The notes beneath the pieces are model-generated. The model was not told the origin of the DNA. It saw only the letters and a list, made by a program, of their open reading frames with translations, and ran no database searches. A stretch of 38,447 bases of DNA, taken from Clostridiales bacterium. GTDB taxonomy: Bacteria; Bacillota; Clostridia; Christensenellales; UBA1242. The position numbers were made by a program, and so were the translations under genes. This document shows positions 18,199-27,815 of the stretch, one piece after another (the first letter of the stretch is position 1; each line of letters begins with the position of its first letter). The stretch covers positions 69,051 to 107,497 of the forward strand of contig CAKJZJ010000017.1 of assembly GCA_918292005.1 (NCBI GenBank), in the 5' to 3' direction.

Positions 18199-19233
18199 AT
18201 GGGAAAAAAAGAAGAAAAAACAGATTGGTGTGGTAGTGCATTAGAGAGCTCTATTGTGGGTGATGGCTATATAAATATTGACTCTGATGCTGGATTCATG
18301 AATTATATAAAACAGAAAAGAAAAAAAATTTCTGCACGTTGTTTTGGTCGTAAGGTCAAAGATCCTTTTAGCGATACAAATTTGTCTGTAGGTCAAGTAT
18401 ATGCCTTTTCTAATGAAGATTTGGATGGTAGTATTGGGACTCTAGACATGGCAGATAGATCGGTTCTCACTGTAGGTAGTTCGGGAGATCAGGTGCTAAT
18501 AAGTATTTTAAATGGTGCCAAAGATGTAACATTAGTAGATGCCAATCCTATGGCAAAATATTATACTGCACTTAAAATTGCTGCCATTAAAAATTTGAAT
18601 TTTGATCATTTTCAATTATACTTCTCTTTTGATAAGATTTTGGACAGCAAATTGTATTCTCGTGTGTCTCATGATTTAGATGCCGAGAGCAAACTTTTCT
18701 GGGATAGTATAATATTAGAAAAGACTCATGATGAAGCGACGAATCAAGAGATTGCTTATAATATTTTTCATGATATGTCATTTTGTGCTGATGAAGTATT
18801 CCAATATAGAAAAGATCCTAAAGAATACTATAGACTACGAGACCTTTTAAATAAAGTTCCTGTATATTATGAAGTAAGAGATTTTGGGGATTTTTATAAG
18901 GCGGGTAATGGTAAAAAGTACGATGCCGTGATACTCTCCAATGTGTTTAATTACGTAAATATAAATCGATTTGTTACTGGAATAAAGAATATAATTGATA
19001 ATAATCTTAGTGATGATGGATATATTCAAGTATTCAATGAGTTGCAACCATATTTTAGGGAACATACAATGTTTCTGTATGTGATGTTAAACAAGAGAAT
19101 AAAAGAAGGTCTATTTTTGCCATATAGATCGGGTTCTGGATATATGAATACCCATTTAATATATTGTAAGAATAATGATAAATCTCCATTCAAAGAAACC
19201 GGACGCACAAGTGAAATAATGATAGGTCTATAA
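18199..19233 (+). CDS. DUF3419-like SAM-dependent transferase
   Basis: A 344-residue protein. A Rossmann-like SAM-binding core is visible: VLTVGSSGDQ (89-98) as motif I, VTLVDANPMAKYY (110-122) ending strand 2, and YDAVILSNVFNYVN (241-254) as the strand-4 region. The combination of GSSGDQ with VDANP resembles the DUF3419/BtaA-like group, whose characterised members transfer a 3-amino-3-carboxypropyl group from SAM to lipid. Substrate here is unknown, and an ordinary methyltransferase is possible. It has an extended -10 promoter six bases from the ATG and no Shine-Dalgarno, so it is probably translated from a leaderless mRNA. A terminator follows. Confidence 0.7.
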   Translation: MGKKEEKTDWCGSALESSIVGDGYINIDSDAGFMNYIKQKRKKISARCFGRKVKDPFSDTNLSVGQVYAFSNEDLDGSIGTLDMADRSVLTVGSSGDQVLISILNGAKDVTLVDANPMAKYYTALKIAAIKNLNFDHFQLYFSFDKILDSKLYSRVSHDLDAESKLFWDSIILEKTHDEATNQEIAYNIFHDMSFCADEVFQYRKDPKEYYRLRDLLNKVPVYYEVRDFGDFYKAGNGKKYDAVILSNVFNYVNINRFVTGIKNIIDNNLSDDGYIQVFNELQPYFREHTMFLYVMLNKRIKEGLFLPYRSGSGYMNTHLIYCKNNDKSPFKETGRTSEIMIGL

Positions 19234-19240
19234 ATTAGCA

Positions 19241-19267
19241 AGTATGGTATTTACCATACTTTTTTTG
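19241..19267 (+). terminator. Intrinsic terminator
   Basis: AGTATGGTA and TACCATACT form a perfect inverted repeat with a tight loop, followed by a T run. Confidence 0.85.
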
Positions 19268-19296
19268 TTGACTATAATCACATAATATGGTAAATT
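19268..19296 (+). promoter_or_regulatory. Promoter of the metal-resistance operon
   Basis: TTGACT (19268-19273), a 17-bp spacer ending in TGG, and TAAATT (19291-19296). The predicted start, near 19303, lies just before the operator at 19308. A second TATAAT at 19335-19340 lacks a good -35. Confidence 0.55.
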
Positions 19297-19307
19297 ATAT
19301 ATAATAG

Positions 19308-19323
19308 TTGAGCAACTGTTCAA
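19308..19323. promoter_or_regulatory. ArsR/CadC-type operator
   Basis: TTGAGCA-AC-TGTTCAA is an inverted repeat with one mismatch. It fits the TTGAACA/TGTTCAA half-sites of ArsR/SmtB family repressors and lies between the promoter and the arsR-type gene, as expected for autoregulation. Confidence 0.75.
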
Positions 19324-19354
19324 TCGTTATTGCATATAATATTTAGGGGTGTTT

Positions 19355-19720
19355 ATGGAAAAATCTCGTTGTGATTGTGGTTGTCTGCACGCTGATGACC
19401 TAGAAAAAGCACAAGAAACTCTGAGAAAAACAGATAAGTATAATTGTGCACTTGCCGAGTTTTTTAAAACTTTTGCAGATGAGACCAGGCTAAAAATAAT
19501 CAATATTCTAGATTCTACAGGTAAAATGTGCGTATGTGATATTGCAGTAGCTCTGAATGTTACCAAATCGGCAATATCTCATCAATTATCTAGCCTAAAG
19601 AAATTAAATCTAGTTAGGGCTCAAAAAATGGGCAAAGAAGTGTATTATACTCTCTCTGATGATCATATAAAGAAAATATATGAAATGGGCGTAGAACACA
19701 TCAAGGAGGCTGTTAGATGA
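19355..19720 (+). CDS. cadC: ArsR/SmtB-family metal-sensing repressor, CadC-like
   Basis: A 121-residue winged-helix repressor. The N-terminus has CDCGC (C6, C8, C10). The helix before the recognition helix carries the CVC metal-box motif (KMCVCDIA), and the helix-turn-helix reads VTKSAISHQLSSLKKLNLV. Cysteines in the N-terminal arm plus CVC are the Cd/Pb/Zn site of CadC. ATG 19355 follows AGGGG (19345-19349) by five bases; GTG 19349 is rejected because it overlaps that site. The stop overlaps the cadA start by four bases (ATGA). With the operator upstream, the expected role is release of the operon when metal binds. The symbol rests on similarity and context. Confidence 0.9.
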   Translation: MEKSRCDCGCLHADDLEKAQETLRKTDKYNCALAEFFKTFADETRLKIINILDSTGKMCVCDIAVALNVTKSAISHQLSSLKKLNLVRAQKMGKEVYYTLSDDHIKKIYEMGVEHIKEAVR

Positions 19721-21762
19721 AAAAAGAATATCATATAACGGGACTTGATTGTGCACACTGTGCATTGACTTTGGAGAAATATTTGCAAAAAGTAAAAGGT
19801 GTACAATATTGTAATGTAGATTTTACTTCTAGCAGACTATATCTAGAAGTAGATGATGATAATGCTAGAGCAATTTTAAAAGATATTATAAATACCACCA
19901 AACAAGTCAATCCAGATGTGAAATTGCATGAGCATGTAGATGATGACCATAATCATAGTCATGATATGCATATTTACGATGTAATACTATATTTGATTGG
20001 ACTGGCACTGGGAGTTATTCATATATTTGTAGATATGGCAGTTGTTTGGTCAATTACTATATTGATACTATCTGTATTGCTACTGGGGTATAGAACATAT
20101 ATTAGAGCATGCTTGCAGGTGGTACACGGCAAAATAAATGAGAATACGCTAGTTACTATATCTGTTGTAGGTGCAATACTAGTAGGACAGTCGCATGAGG
20201 CAGTAATGGTAATAGCTCTATATACTCTAGGTAAAATGCTAGAGTCTAGGGCAGTAAATTATTCTAGAAAGAGTATATCGGCACTAATTAGTTCTAAACC
20301 AGAGTGGGCAGTAGTATTGCGTGGTAACGAAGAAATAAAAGTCAAACCAGAAGAAGTTAATATAGGTGAAATAATAATCGTTCGCCCGGGAGAAAAAATA
20401 GCTCTAGATGGTATTGTTGCGAGTGGCGAAGCAATGATAGATAATAAGCACCTAACTGGTGAGAGTTTACCTATTACTATTACAAAGAATACCGAAGTAT
20501 ATTCTGGTGCGATAGTCCTTGATAGCGAAATAAGAATAAAGGTAACTAGGGAGTATAAAGATAGTACTATAGCAAGAATTCTGGGCATGGTAAGTAATGC
20601 TAGTAGTAAGAAGTCAAAAACAGAAACAGTTATATCAAAATTTGCGAGCATTTATACTCTCATTGTCATAGCACTTGCACTAGTTACATTTGGTATTACA
20701 GCACTAATTTTAAAGAATATAAATGTGGCAGTATATAGGGGACTAATATTCCTAGTTGTATCGTGTCCATGTGCATTTGCAATATCTGTTCCACTGGGAT
20801 ATTTCTCAGGAATAGGTGTTTGCAGTAAACATGGCATACTAGTCAAAGGTAGCAATTATATTGATGCTATTGCAAAAGTGGATACCTTTGTCTTTGATAA
20901 AACTGGCACTATTACTACAGGAGATTTCCAGGTGGTAGGTGTCAAAGTCCTTGATAGCAAAATTGATGAAAAACAACTGATGGAAATAGTGGTGGCTGGA
21001 GAGAAAAAGTCAAAACACCCATTATCAACTGCTATATGTAATTATTTCGGAGATAAAACAAAATTACAGGTATCCAAATATAAAGAAATACCTGGTATGG
21101 GTATATCGTATTGTATTGATGATAATGAGTATTTTGTCGGTAAGTCTGAACGAAATGACAAAAGCACGATAGTTATTGTCAAAAAGAATGACAAAATGAT
21201 AGGTAAAATACTATTGTCTGATACTATAAAAACACAATCTGCACCATTGATGAAGTATTTATCCGATAGCGAGATAGAGACAATGATGTTGACGGGTGAC
21301 AATGATGGTGTGGCGATGTCAGTGGCTCAAAAAGTAGGCATTGTGAATTATAAGTCTGGACTACTACCTGAGAATAAACTAAAAGTAATTGAAGATCTAA
21401 AAGGTAATAATAAAACTGTAGCATTCGTAGGTGATGGACTCAATGATGCACCAGCATTAAATCTAGCAGACGTTGGTATATCTATGGGTGTGATGGGTAC
21501 AGATGCGACTATTGAGAGTAGTGATATTGTCATTGCTGATGATAATCTATCTCGAATTAAAGATTTGCTTTTGATATCCAAAAAGACTAAGCGTATTGTT
21601 ATAGAGAATATTATATTTGCTTGTGGTGTTAAATTTGTTTTTCTACTATTAGGTGCATTGGGTATTACTGGTATGTTGTATGCAGTATTTGCTGATGTTG
21701 GTGTAACGTTGCTAGCCATACTTAATAGTCTGCGAGTACTGAGATATAAGTCTAAAAAATAA
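19717..21762 (+). CDS. cadA: Heavy-metal P1B-type ATPase (Cd2+/Zn2+/Pb2+ exporter)
   Basis: A 681-residue metal exporter. It begins with a heavy-metal-associated domain (GLDCAHC, C12 and C15) and a His/Asp linker (HEHVDDDHNHSHDMH, 71-85). Membrane helices follow, with TGES (247-250) in the actuator domain, the CPC transport motif (350-352), the phosphorylation site DKTGT (394-398), the HP locus SKHPL (433-436) and GDGLNDAP (572-579). The last helices contain FADVGVTLLAILNSLRVLR, typical of the CadA/ZntA Zn/Cd/Pb subgroup rather than copper pumps. It is coupled to the cadC-like gene by a 4-base overlap. All catalytic motifs are intact. Confidence 0.96.
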   Translation: MKKEYHITGLDCAHCALTLEKYLQKVKGVQYCNVDFTSSRLYLEVDDDNARAILKDIINTTKQVNPDVKLHEHVDDDHNHSHDMHIYDVILYLIGLALGVIHIFVDMAVVWSITILILSVLLLGYRTYIRACLQVVHGKINENTLVTISVVGAILVGQSHEAVMVIALYTLGKMLESRAVNYSRKSISALISSKPEWAVVLRGNEEIKVKPEEVNIGEIIIVRPGEKIALDGIVASGEAMIDNKHLTGESLPITITKNTEVYSGAIVLDSEIRIKVTREYKDSTIARILGMVSNASSKKSKTETVISKFASIYTLIVIALALVTFGITALILKNINVAVYRGLIFLVVSCPCAFAISVPLGYFSGIGVCSKHGILVKGSNYIDAIAKVDTFVFDKTGTITTGDFQVVGVKVLDSKIDEKQLMEIVVAGEKKSKHPLSTAICNYFGDKTKLQVSKYKEIPGMGISYCIDDNEYFVGKSERNDKSTIVIVKKNDKMIGKILLSDTIKTQSAPLMKYLSDSEIETMMLTGDNDGVAMSVAQKVGIVNYKSGLLPENKLKVIEDLKGNNKTVAFVGDGLNDAPALNLADVGISMGVMGTDATIESSDIVIADDNLSRIKDLLLISKKTKRIVIENIIFACGVKFVFLLLGALGITGMLYAVFADVGVTLLAILNSLRVLRYKSKK

Positions 21763-21795
21763 AAAAAAGACACTCTATATCGAGTGCCTTTTTTA
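21763..21795. terminator. Bidirectional terminator between cadA and gap
   Basis: An A-run with GACACTC, a short loop and GAGTGCC with a T-run form a stem with one A-C mismatch, usable from both converging genes. Confidence 0.8.
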
Positions 21796-22836
<1,041 letters not shown>

Positions 22837-23955
22837 TTATATCAATTTTTCTGCATTTAAATCAACTAATTTAGGCTCAATAAATCTACCATTTTCGTAT
22901 ATTAATTTATTATCGAAATATATTTTGCCACCACCATATTCTTCGGTGTGTTTCTGTATTAGATCTAGGTGAATGGCACTCTTGTTCCCATTATAACAAT
23001 CATCATAACTGCTACCAATGGCTAGATGAATAGAGTGGGACATTTTTTCATCGAAAAGAATGTCTTTAAGTGAGCTTGTACAATATGGGTTCAGTCCGAA
23101 TGAAAATTCACCTAAATATCTACTTCCTTCGTCTGTATCTAGTATTTCTTGGAATTTTTCTTTATCATTACAGTCGAAGTCAATTATTTTGCCGTCTTTA
23201 AATATTAGTTTGATATTATTGAATTCTACTCCATTGTCTACTGCTGGGATATTGAAAACTATATGTCCATTGACCGAATTTTTCAGTGGTGCAGAATATA
23301 CTTCGCCATCTGGTATATTGCATTGTCCACTACATTTGATTGCAGGTAGACCTTTTATGGAAAAAGTTAGGTCAGTAGTAGGAGTAACAATGTGTACTTG
23401 GTCGGTAGATTCCATCAATTCTTTTAGTGGCTCCATTTTTTTATCCATAGATTGATAATCTAGTGTGCATACATTAAAGAAAAATTCGGCAAATTTTTCA
23501 CTACTCATCTGACTATGCTGTGCGAATGATTGTGTAGGGTATCTGAGTAATACCCATTTTTTACTGCATCTTATTTGGAAATGCACAGGGTCTACATATA
23601 CTTTGCTGTAGGTACTAAATGTTTTGGCAGGAACGTCGGATAATTCAAAATCGTTTCTGCTACCACCGATTAGTATTACTGCATCTACCGATTGCATAAT
23701 AGGTGAAACAATATCTCGATAATATTCCATGGATTTTTCGTTGGCAGATAGAAGTAGCGCACGTTTGATAATTTTATCCATGCGATATACTACAGGTATC
23801 GCTTTTGCTAGACTTACTTCTTCTATTAGTCTCTCTATAAAAGAATCTGGGCAATCGGAGTAGGTAATAAGTACTTTTTCTCCCGATTTTACTCTGCAAG
23901 AGTAATTGACCAACATCTTGGCTAATTTTCTTTCTTCTTCATATCTATTAAACAT
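22837..23955 (-). CDS. M29-family metal aminopeptidase (AmpS/PepS-like)
   Basis: A 372-residue protein of typical length for clan MQ family M29. The metal-ligand pattern E-E-H-H-x-D is visible: E218 in IPDGEVYSAP, E283 in YLGEFSFGLNP, H310 in SHSIHLAIG, and H329/D331 in SAIHLDLI. The family removes N-terminal residues from peptides using two metal ions in the cytoplasm. AGGAG lies nine bases before the ATG. It precedes gap by 30 bp; the pairing seems to be simple co-transcription with no obvious functional link. Confidence 0.93.
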   Translation of the reverse strand: MFNRYEEERKLAKMLVNYSCRVKSGEKVLITYSDCPDSFIERLIEEVSLAKAIPVVYRMDKIIKRALLLSANEKSMEYYRDIVSPIMQSVDAVILIGGSRNDFELSDVPAKTFSTYSKVYVDPVHFQIRCSKKWVLLRYPTQSFAQHSQMSSEKFAEFFFNVCTLDYQSMDKKMEPLKELMESTDQVHIVTPTTDLTFSIKGLPAIKCSGQCNIPDGEVYSAPLKNSVNGHIVFNIPAVDNGVEFNNIKLIFKDGKIIDFDCNDKEKFQEILDTDEGSRYLGEFSFGLNPYCTSSLKDILFDEKMSHSIHLAIGSSYDDCYNGNKSAIHLDLIQKHTEEYGGGKIYFDNKLIYENGRFIEPKLVDLNAEKLI

Positions 23956-23980
23956 ATTTTATACTCCTATTTTTAAACAA

Positions 23981-24002
23981 AAAAGACAAAAACTTGTCTT
24001 TT
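23981..24002 (-). terminator. Intrinsic terminator of the GT2-like gene (minus strand)
   Basis: AAAAGACAA and TTGTCTTTT form a 9-bp stem around a 4-base loop. The minus-strand reading continues into a T-rich run. It separates the GT2-like gene from the aminopeptidase-gap pair. Confidence 0.75.
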
Positions 24003-24030
24003 AATTGTGGCCCAAGCCATATATTTTATC

Positions 24031-24924
24031 CTAATTTTTATTGGATATATTGTATTTTTCTAGTTTATTTCTCAGGTCTTTTAATTCTGCAGTATCTATT
24101 ATCTGTCCTACTCTAAAATTGAGTGTACGTAGTGTAGATAGTACAAATGACATAATAATTCCAAAAACACCCAGCGTAAACAGTACTATATATATGACTA
24201 CTGAGATTGGCCACGTCATCGCTATACCAATTACTCCCACTATAATACATGCTAGTGCTATTAGTATGGATAAAATGGACATAATACCATATGTTTTTAC
24301 CTTTGTGGTAACTTCATCATAAGACTTATTCTCTTTCATTTTGCTATCTATTTCTAATTGAATAATGTCTGTCTGATAACCAACGAAACTATCCAGTACT
24401 CTCAATCTTCTATTTTTGTGTGGTAATTGATTGATGGTCTTTACTACATCTTGGTCTAGGAGCTGAATATCGGTTTCGGCACATCTATCTTTAAATATAT
24501 GTAGCCATTTTATACCTAGTTTATAGAATGCTCTTTTGATTTTTACTCCCAATTTTTTTATACCGGAATATTCTTTACGCAAATATACTATTTTATTGCC
24601 AGCTTGCCAGCTAGAGATAAATGCTCTCACAACGTCCTTATTGGGTTCTTCTTTGCCCGAATATATGATTGTTGCATCATAGTCTTCGGTCATTTCCATG
24701 CCGATAGTGATTAGTTTATGCTCATTCACAGGTCTATCCAACATAAAAGCCTTTACGCTAGCATCAGATAAAAATGTTGTACGTACTTGAGTGAAAAAAC
24801 TATTCATTTTGCCATTTATTGCGAAAATAATATCGTGATCTAATTCACATGACTCATTTATGTATTTGGTTGTTTTTTGCAAATCAATTTCATCTAGTAC
24901 AGGAATTATAAAAGCAACTTTCAT
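24031..24924 (-). CDS. GT2-like membrane protein with a degenerate catalytic region
   Basis: A 297-residue protein. It starts KVAFIIPVLDE, like the first strand of GT-A glycosyltransferases of family 2, and keeps the order of elements of DPM1/GtrB-type enzymes. Two C-terminal membrane helices (about 218-242 and 247-270) follow, as in GtrB. However, where the metal-binding DxD is expected, the sequence is DATIIYSGKEEPNKD, with Ser-Gly-Lys-Glu in that place. The ATG at 24924 is chosen because GGAG lies six bases before it; the upstream in-frame ATG at 24936 has no ribosome site. Activity is doubtful and the substrate unknown. Confidence 0.65.
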   Translation of the reverse strand: MKVAFIIPVLDEIDLQKTTKYINESCELDHDIIFAINGKMNSFFTQVRTTFLSDASVKAFMLDRPVNEHKLITIGMEMTEDYDATIIYSGKEEPNKDVVRAFISSWQAGNKIVYLRKEYSGIKKLGVKIKRAFYKLGIKWLHIFKDRCAETDIQLLDQDVVKTINQLPHKNRRLRVLDSFVGYQTDIIQLEIDSKMKENKSYDEVTTKVKTYGIMSILSILIALACIIVGVIGIAMTWPISVVIYIVLFTLGVFGIIMSFVLSTLRTLNFRVGQIIDTAELKDLRNKLEKYNISNKN

Positions 24925-25069
24925 ATTCTGCTCCATTTTAATTACTTTATCTATTCCAATTTTATAATAATTCTAAAAAAAACACAATTAAATGACGTGG
25001 GTAATTGGTATTTATTGTATTTAATTTGTGTTATTGAATGAAGATTTTTATCCAAAATATGTAAAATAT

Positions 25070-25098
25070 TTGTGCTTTTGGTCTATTTGTAATAAAAT
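25070..25098 (+). promoter_or_regulatory. Promoter of fba
   Basis: TTGTGC (25070-25075), a 17-bp spacer and TAAAAT (25093-25098). Confidence 0.6.
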
Positions 25099-25120
25099 AA
25101 AAAGGTAAGGAGTAAAGACT

Positions 25121-26050
25121 ATGAATTTACAGAATGGTAAACAAATTTTTAAGAATGCACTGAAAGGTAAGTATGGTGTCGGTGCATTCAATTTTATCAA
25201 TATTGAGACATTAAAAAGCATTTTGGAGGCCGCAGAAGAGAGCAAAAGCCCAGTAATCGTACAATGTTCTACCGGTGCTATTAAATATGCCGGAGTAGAT
25301 ATTCTAGTCGCTATTGCAAAAACGTATGCTAGTCATATGACTGTGCCTGTATGTCTAAATCTAGACCATGGCAAAACATTTGAAGACTGCAAAACTTGCA
25401 TTGATGCAGGATTTACAAATGTAATGATAGATGCATCTAGTCTGCCATACGATGAGAATATTGCTTTGACTAGAAAAGTGGTAGAATATGCCCATAAACA
25501 CGACGTTACAGTTGAGGCAGAAATTGGTGTGCTAGCAGGGGTAGAAGATGAAGTAAGTGCTACCGAAGACCAGGCTAGATATACCGATCCAAAGCAGGCA
25601 TATGATTTCGTAAAAGCAACAGGAGTAGATAGTCTAGCGATAGCAATAGGTACTAGTCATGGTACTGTAAAATTTAAAGGCGAACCAAAACTCAGAATAG
25701 ACATTCTAGAGCAGGTAGAAAAACTAATGCCAGATATGCCTATAGTATTACATGGTGCTAGTTCTATCCCACAGGATATGGTAAAATTGGCTGAGCAGTA
25801 TGGTGCAGTATTACCAGGCTCTATTGGAATACCAGAAGCAATGCTTAGAGAAGCATGTTCACACAATGTATGTAAGGTTAATGTCGATAGTGACCTTAGA
25901 CTATCATTTACAGCAGGTGTCAGAAAGAGTTTGGCTGAAAATCCAGAGAATGTAGATATGCGTAAATACAATACTGCCGGTATGGATCTAATCAAGTCGG
26001 TTGTTAAAAACAAAATGGAAAATGTATTTGGAAGTGCTAATAGAGCATAA
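25121..26050 (+). CDS. fba: Class II fructose-bisphosphate aldolase
   Basis: A 309-residue zinc-dependent aldolase of glycolysis and gluconeogenesis, cleaving fructose 1,6-bisphosphate into the two triose phosphates. Catalytic D82 and zinc ligand H83 lie in NLDHGKT; further zinc ligands are H180 in AIGTSHGTVKF and H211 in VLHGASSIP. NVDSDLR is the phosphate/substrate loop. AAGGAG (25107-25112) is eight bases before the ATG. It is flanked by its own promoter and terminator, so it is a single-gene unit. Confidence 0.97.
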   Translation: MNLQNGKQIFKNALKGKYGVGAFNFINIETLKSILEAAEESKSPVIVQCSTGAIKYAGVDILVAIAKTYASHMTVPVCLNLDHGKTFEDCKTCIDAGFTNVMIDASSLPYDENIALTRKVVEYAHKHDVTVEAEIGVLAGVEDEVSATEDQARYTDPKQAYDFVKATGVDSLAIAIGTSHGTVKFKGEPKLRIDILEQVEKLMPDMPIVLHGASSIPQDMVKLAEQYGAVLPGSIGIPEAMLREACSHNVCKVNVDSDLRLSFTAGVRKSLAENPENVDMRKYNTAGMDLIKSVVKNKMENVFGSANRA

Positions 26051-26060
26051 TTGAAAAATA

Positions 26061-26093
26061 AAAGCGATATCCATTATGGGTGTCGTTTTTTTT
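26061..26093 (+). terminator. Intrinsic terminator after fba
   Basis: AAAGCGATATCC pairs with GGGTGTCGTTTT (with G-T pairs) around ATTAT, followed by a T run. Confidence 0.85.
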
Positions 26094-26102
26094 CAACTCC
26101 TA

Positions 26103-26131
26103 TTGACATCGTGATATTATTGATTTATAAT
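26103..26131 (+). promoter_or_regulatory. Perfect-consensus sigma-A promoter of the 311-aa gene
   Basis: TTGACA (26103-26108), exactly 17 bp, and TATAAT (26126-26131), the only full-consensus promoter I see in the window. Confidence 0.85.
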
Positions 26132-26162
26132 ATTTATAATAAGAAATATGTGGGGGTACTAT

Positions 26163-27098
26163 ATGGGTGAAAATATGAAATATTATGATGTTATGAAATA
26201 CCTAATCGCTGGTGATGAAAAGATAGCAGATGTAATGAAAAAGGCATTGCAAATAAAGACTTGTGAGTTTATGTTTAGAGATGACCAACCTATTGGTCGC
26301 AAATATGCCGAGTATAGAAAAGCGATGCTTGCTGCCGGTAGAGATATTGGTGAGGTGATTACTGGATTTGTAGACCTATTGAATGGTGGAGATAGAAAAG
26401 TACTATCTAGTGAACACAGTGCAATGGGTGAAGATATTGTTACAGATTATTTGTATAGTAGAGAGCGTATTAAAAGAACTGGTAGCGTGATAGCTGATGT
26501 GGAGAAAAAAGCGAAACAGACTGGAGTTCTCGCTGCTAGAGTGTCTCACGCTCTGGATTCGCTTATATTCTATCGCACTCAATTTATATGCTCTGCTGAT
26601 GAACAGGTTAGACTGGACATGGTGTCCCATCTAAAAGCTGACAGGGTTAAATGTTGGTCTGCTCCAAACAAAATTGAGAGTATAATGGGTGATGTTGCGA
26701 TTGCCAAGTATTTTGCAGAAACATCTGGTAAAATTGCCAATAACATAGGAGATTCTGACAATAAAGTGCTAAATTCGTATAAAAGTTTTGCAAACGAAAT
26801 GAATGAAGAATATGTTGAAAAGTCTAATGATGTGGGTGTGGAATATGTTTCACTAGCTCCTACTGTAGATAAAGAAGCTGAGACCAAAACCAGTACGGAT
26901 AGCGATAAAAAATCTAAGGCATATAAAGACGCATGGACTACTTATGGTAAGCTCCACCCACATGAAATTTCTGCTAGCAAATTACAGAAAAAAATGAGGC
27001 CATATAATTTAAAGGCGATTGCAAAATGGCTAGAGGGAATCATAGAGAGTATTGATAGTATTCCTGTTAAAATTACGAACAACAATCATCAAATGTAA
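26163..27098 (+). CDS. 311-aa protein of unknown function with C-terminal KLKPYN module
   Basis: ATG 26163 follows GGGGG (26152-26156) by six bases; ATG 26148 lies before that site. The protein is helical with no signal peptide or membrane helix. Residues ~1-220 show no recognisable family, a charged linker follows (about 235-255), and the C-terminus (about 262-305) carries LHPHEI, KLQKKMRPYN and KWLEGIIES. That segment is strikingly like residues 675-714 of the 1074-aa protein encoded more than 10 kb upstream. The linker before it (KKSKAYKDAWTTYGK) also resembles that before the other copy. It has a perfect-consensus promoter and a terminator, so it is expected to be strongly expressed alone. 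It is probably a partner of the giant proteins. Confidence 0.75.
   Translation: MGENMKYYDVMKYLIAGDEKIADVMKKALQIKTCEFMFRDDQPIGRKYAEYRKAMLAAGRDIGEVITGFVDLLNGGDRKVLSSEHSAMGEDIVTDYLYSRERIKRTGSVIADVEKKAKQTGVLAARVSHALDSLIFYRTQFICSADEQVRLDMVSHLKADRVKCWSAPNKIESIMGDVAIAKYFAETSGKIANNIGDSDNKVLNSYKSFANEMNEEYVEKSNDVGVEYVSLAPTVDKEAETKTSTDSDKKSKAYKDAWTTYGKLHPHEISASKLQKKMRPYNLKAIAKWLEGIIESIDSIPVKITNNNHQM
26947..27078 (+). other. KLKPYN module, copy in the 311-aa protein
   Basis: It encodes KLHPHEISASKLQKKMRPYN followed by KWLEGIIES. It aligns without gaps to the copy at 14956-15080. Here it forms the C-terminal end of the protein. Confidence 0.75.
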
Positions 27099-27135
27099 GT
27101 TAATTATAGACTTATGTTTTGAAAAAAATTTAAAC

Positions 27136-27168
27136 AAAGAGTTGCTATTATTTGTGGCAACTTTTTTA
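27136..27168 (+). terminator. Intrinsic terminator
   Basis: AGTTGC and GCAACT pair across an 11-base loop, followed by TTTTTT. Confidence 0.75.
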
Positions 27169-27189
27169 TTGGTGTTATTACGATAGTGT

Positions 27190-27218
27190 TTGTGAAAATT
27201 ATAGTTTTGTGATATCCT
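27190..27218 (+). promoter_or_regulatory. Extended -10 promoter predicting a leaderless transcript (yigZ operon)
   Basis: TTGTGA (27190-27195), a 17-bp spacer and TATCCT (27213-27218), with TG at 27210-27211. Six bases separate the -10 from ATG 27225, the same geometry as at 18164-18199. No ribosome site. Confidence 0.6.
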
Positions 27219-27224
27219 AAATAT

Positions 27225-27815
27225 ATGAGAAGTATTACAGAGACTGGGCGTCTAGATTACATTATTAATAAGTCAAAATTTTATTCTTATGCATATCCTG
27301 TTTTTGATGAAGAAAAAGCAAAACAGATTATTGATAAAATAAGGAAAGAATACTCTGATGCGACACATGTGTGTTTCGCATACGTTTTGGATACTCCCAA
27401 AGTAGAAAAGTGTTCTGATGATGGTGAGCCTGCAGGCACTGCAGGTAAGCCAATGTTAGAACTTATTAAGAAAAAGGATTTGCATAATGTTCTTCTAATT
27501 GTTGTTAGATACTTTGGTGGTGTTAAACTGGGTGCCGGTGGTCTGATTAGAGCATATACTACATCTGGGAAAATTGCTCTAGACTCTGCTAGTATTACCG
27601 AATGTGTGCTAATGACTAAATACAAGGTTAGAACAACTTTTGATAATTTGAATAAGGTAATGGCATCGGCAGAGTCGGCAGGATATAGAGTGCTTACCAT
27701 AGACTATGCAGAACCATACATAGTTTGTTTGTCTGTAGATGAGTGTTCTAAAGTGTCTGGAATTCCGAATACTACTATAGAAAAATTGGGGAGCGAATAC
27801 GTATGCCAGAAATAA
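27225..27815 (+). CDS. yigZ: YigZ/IMPACT (UPF0029) family protein
   Basis: A 196-residue protein of usual length. The family signatures ATHVCFAYVL, DDGEPAGTAGKPML and VVRYFGGVKLGAGGLIRAY are all present, and the smaller C-terminal domain follows. The family is linked to translation control in eukaryotes (IMPACT); the bacterial role is not settled. It is the first gene of yigZ-recX-acpS and its 3' end overlaps recX by 13 bases. The promoter predicts a leaderless mRNA. Confidence 0.93.
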   Translation: MRSITETGRLDYIINKSKFYSYAYPVFDEEKAKQIIDKIRKEYSDATHVCFAYVLDTPKVEKCSDDGEPAGTAGKPMLELIKKKDLHNVLLIVVRYFGGVKLGAGGLIRAYTTSGKIALDSASITECVLMTKYKVRTTFDNLNKVMASAESAGYRVLTIDYAEPYIVCLSVDECSKVSGIPNTTIEKLGSEYVCQK

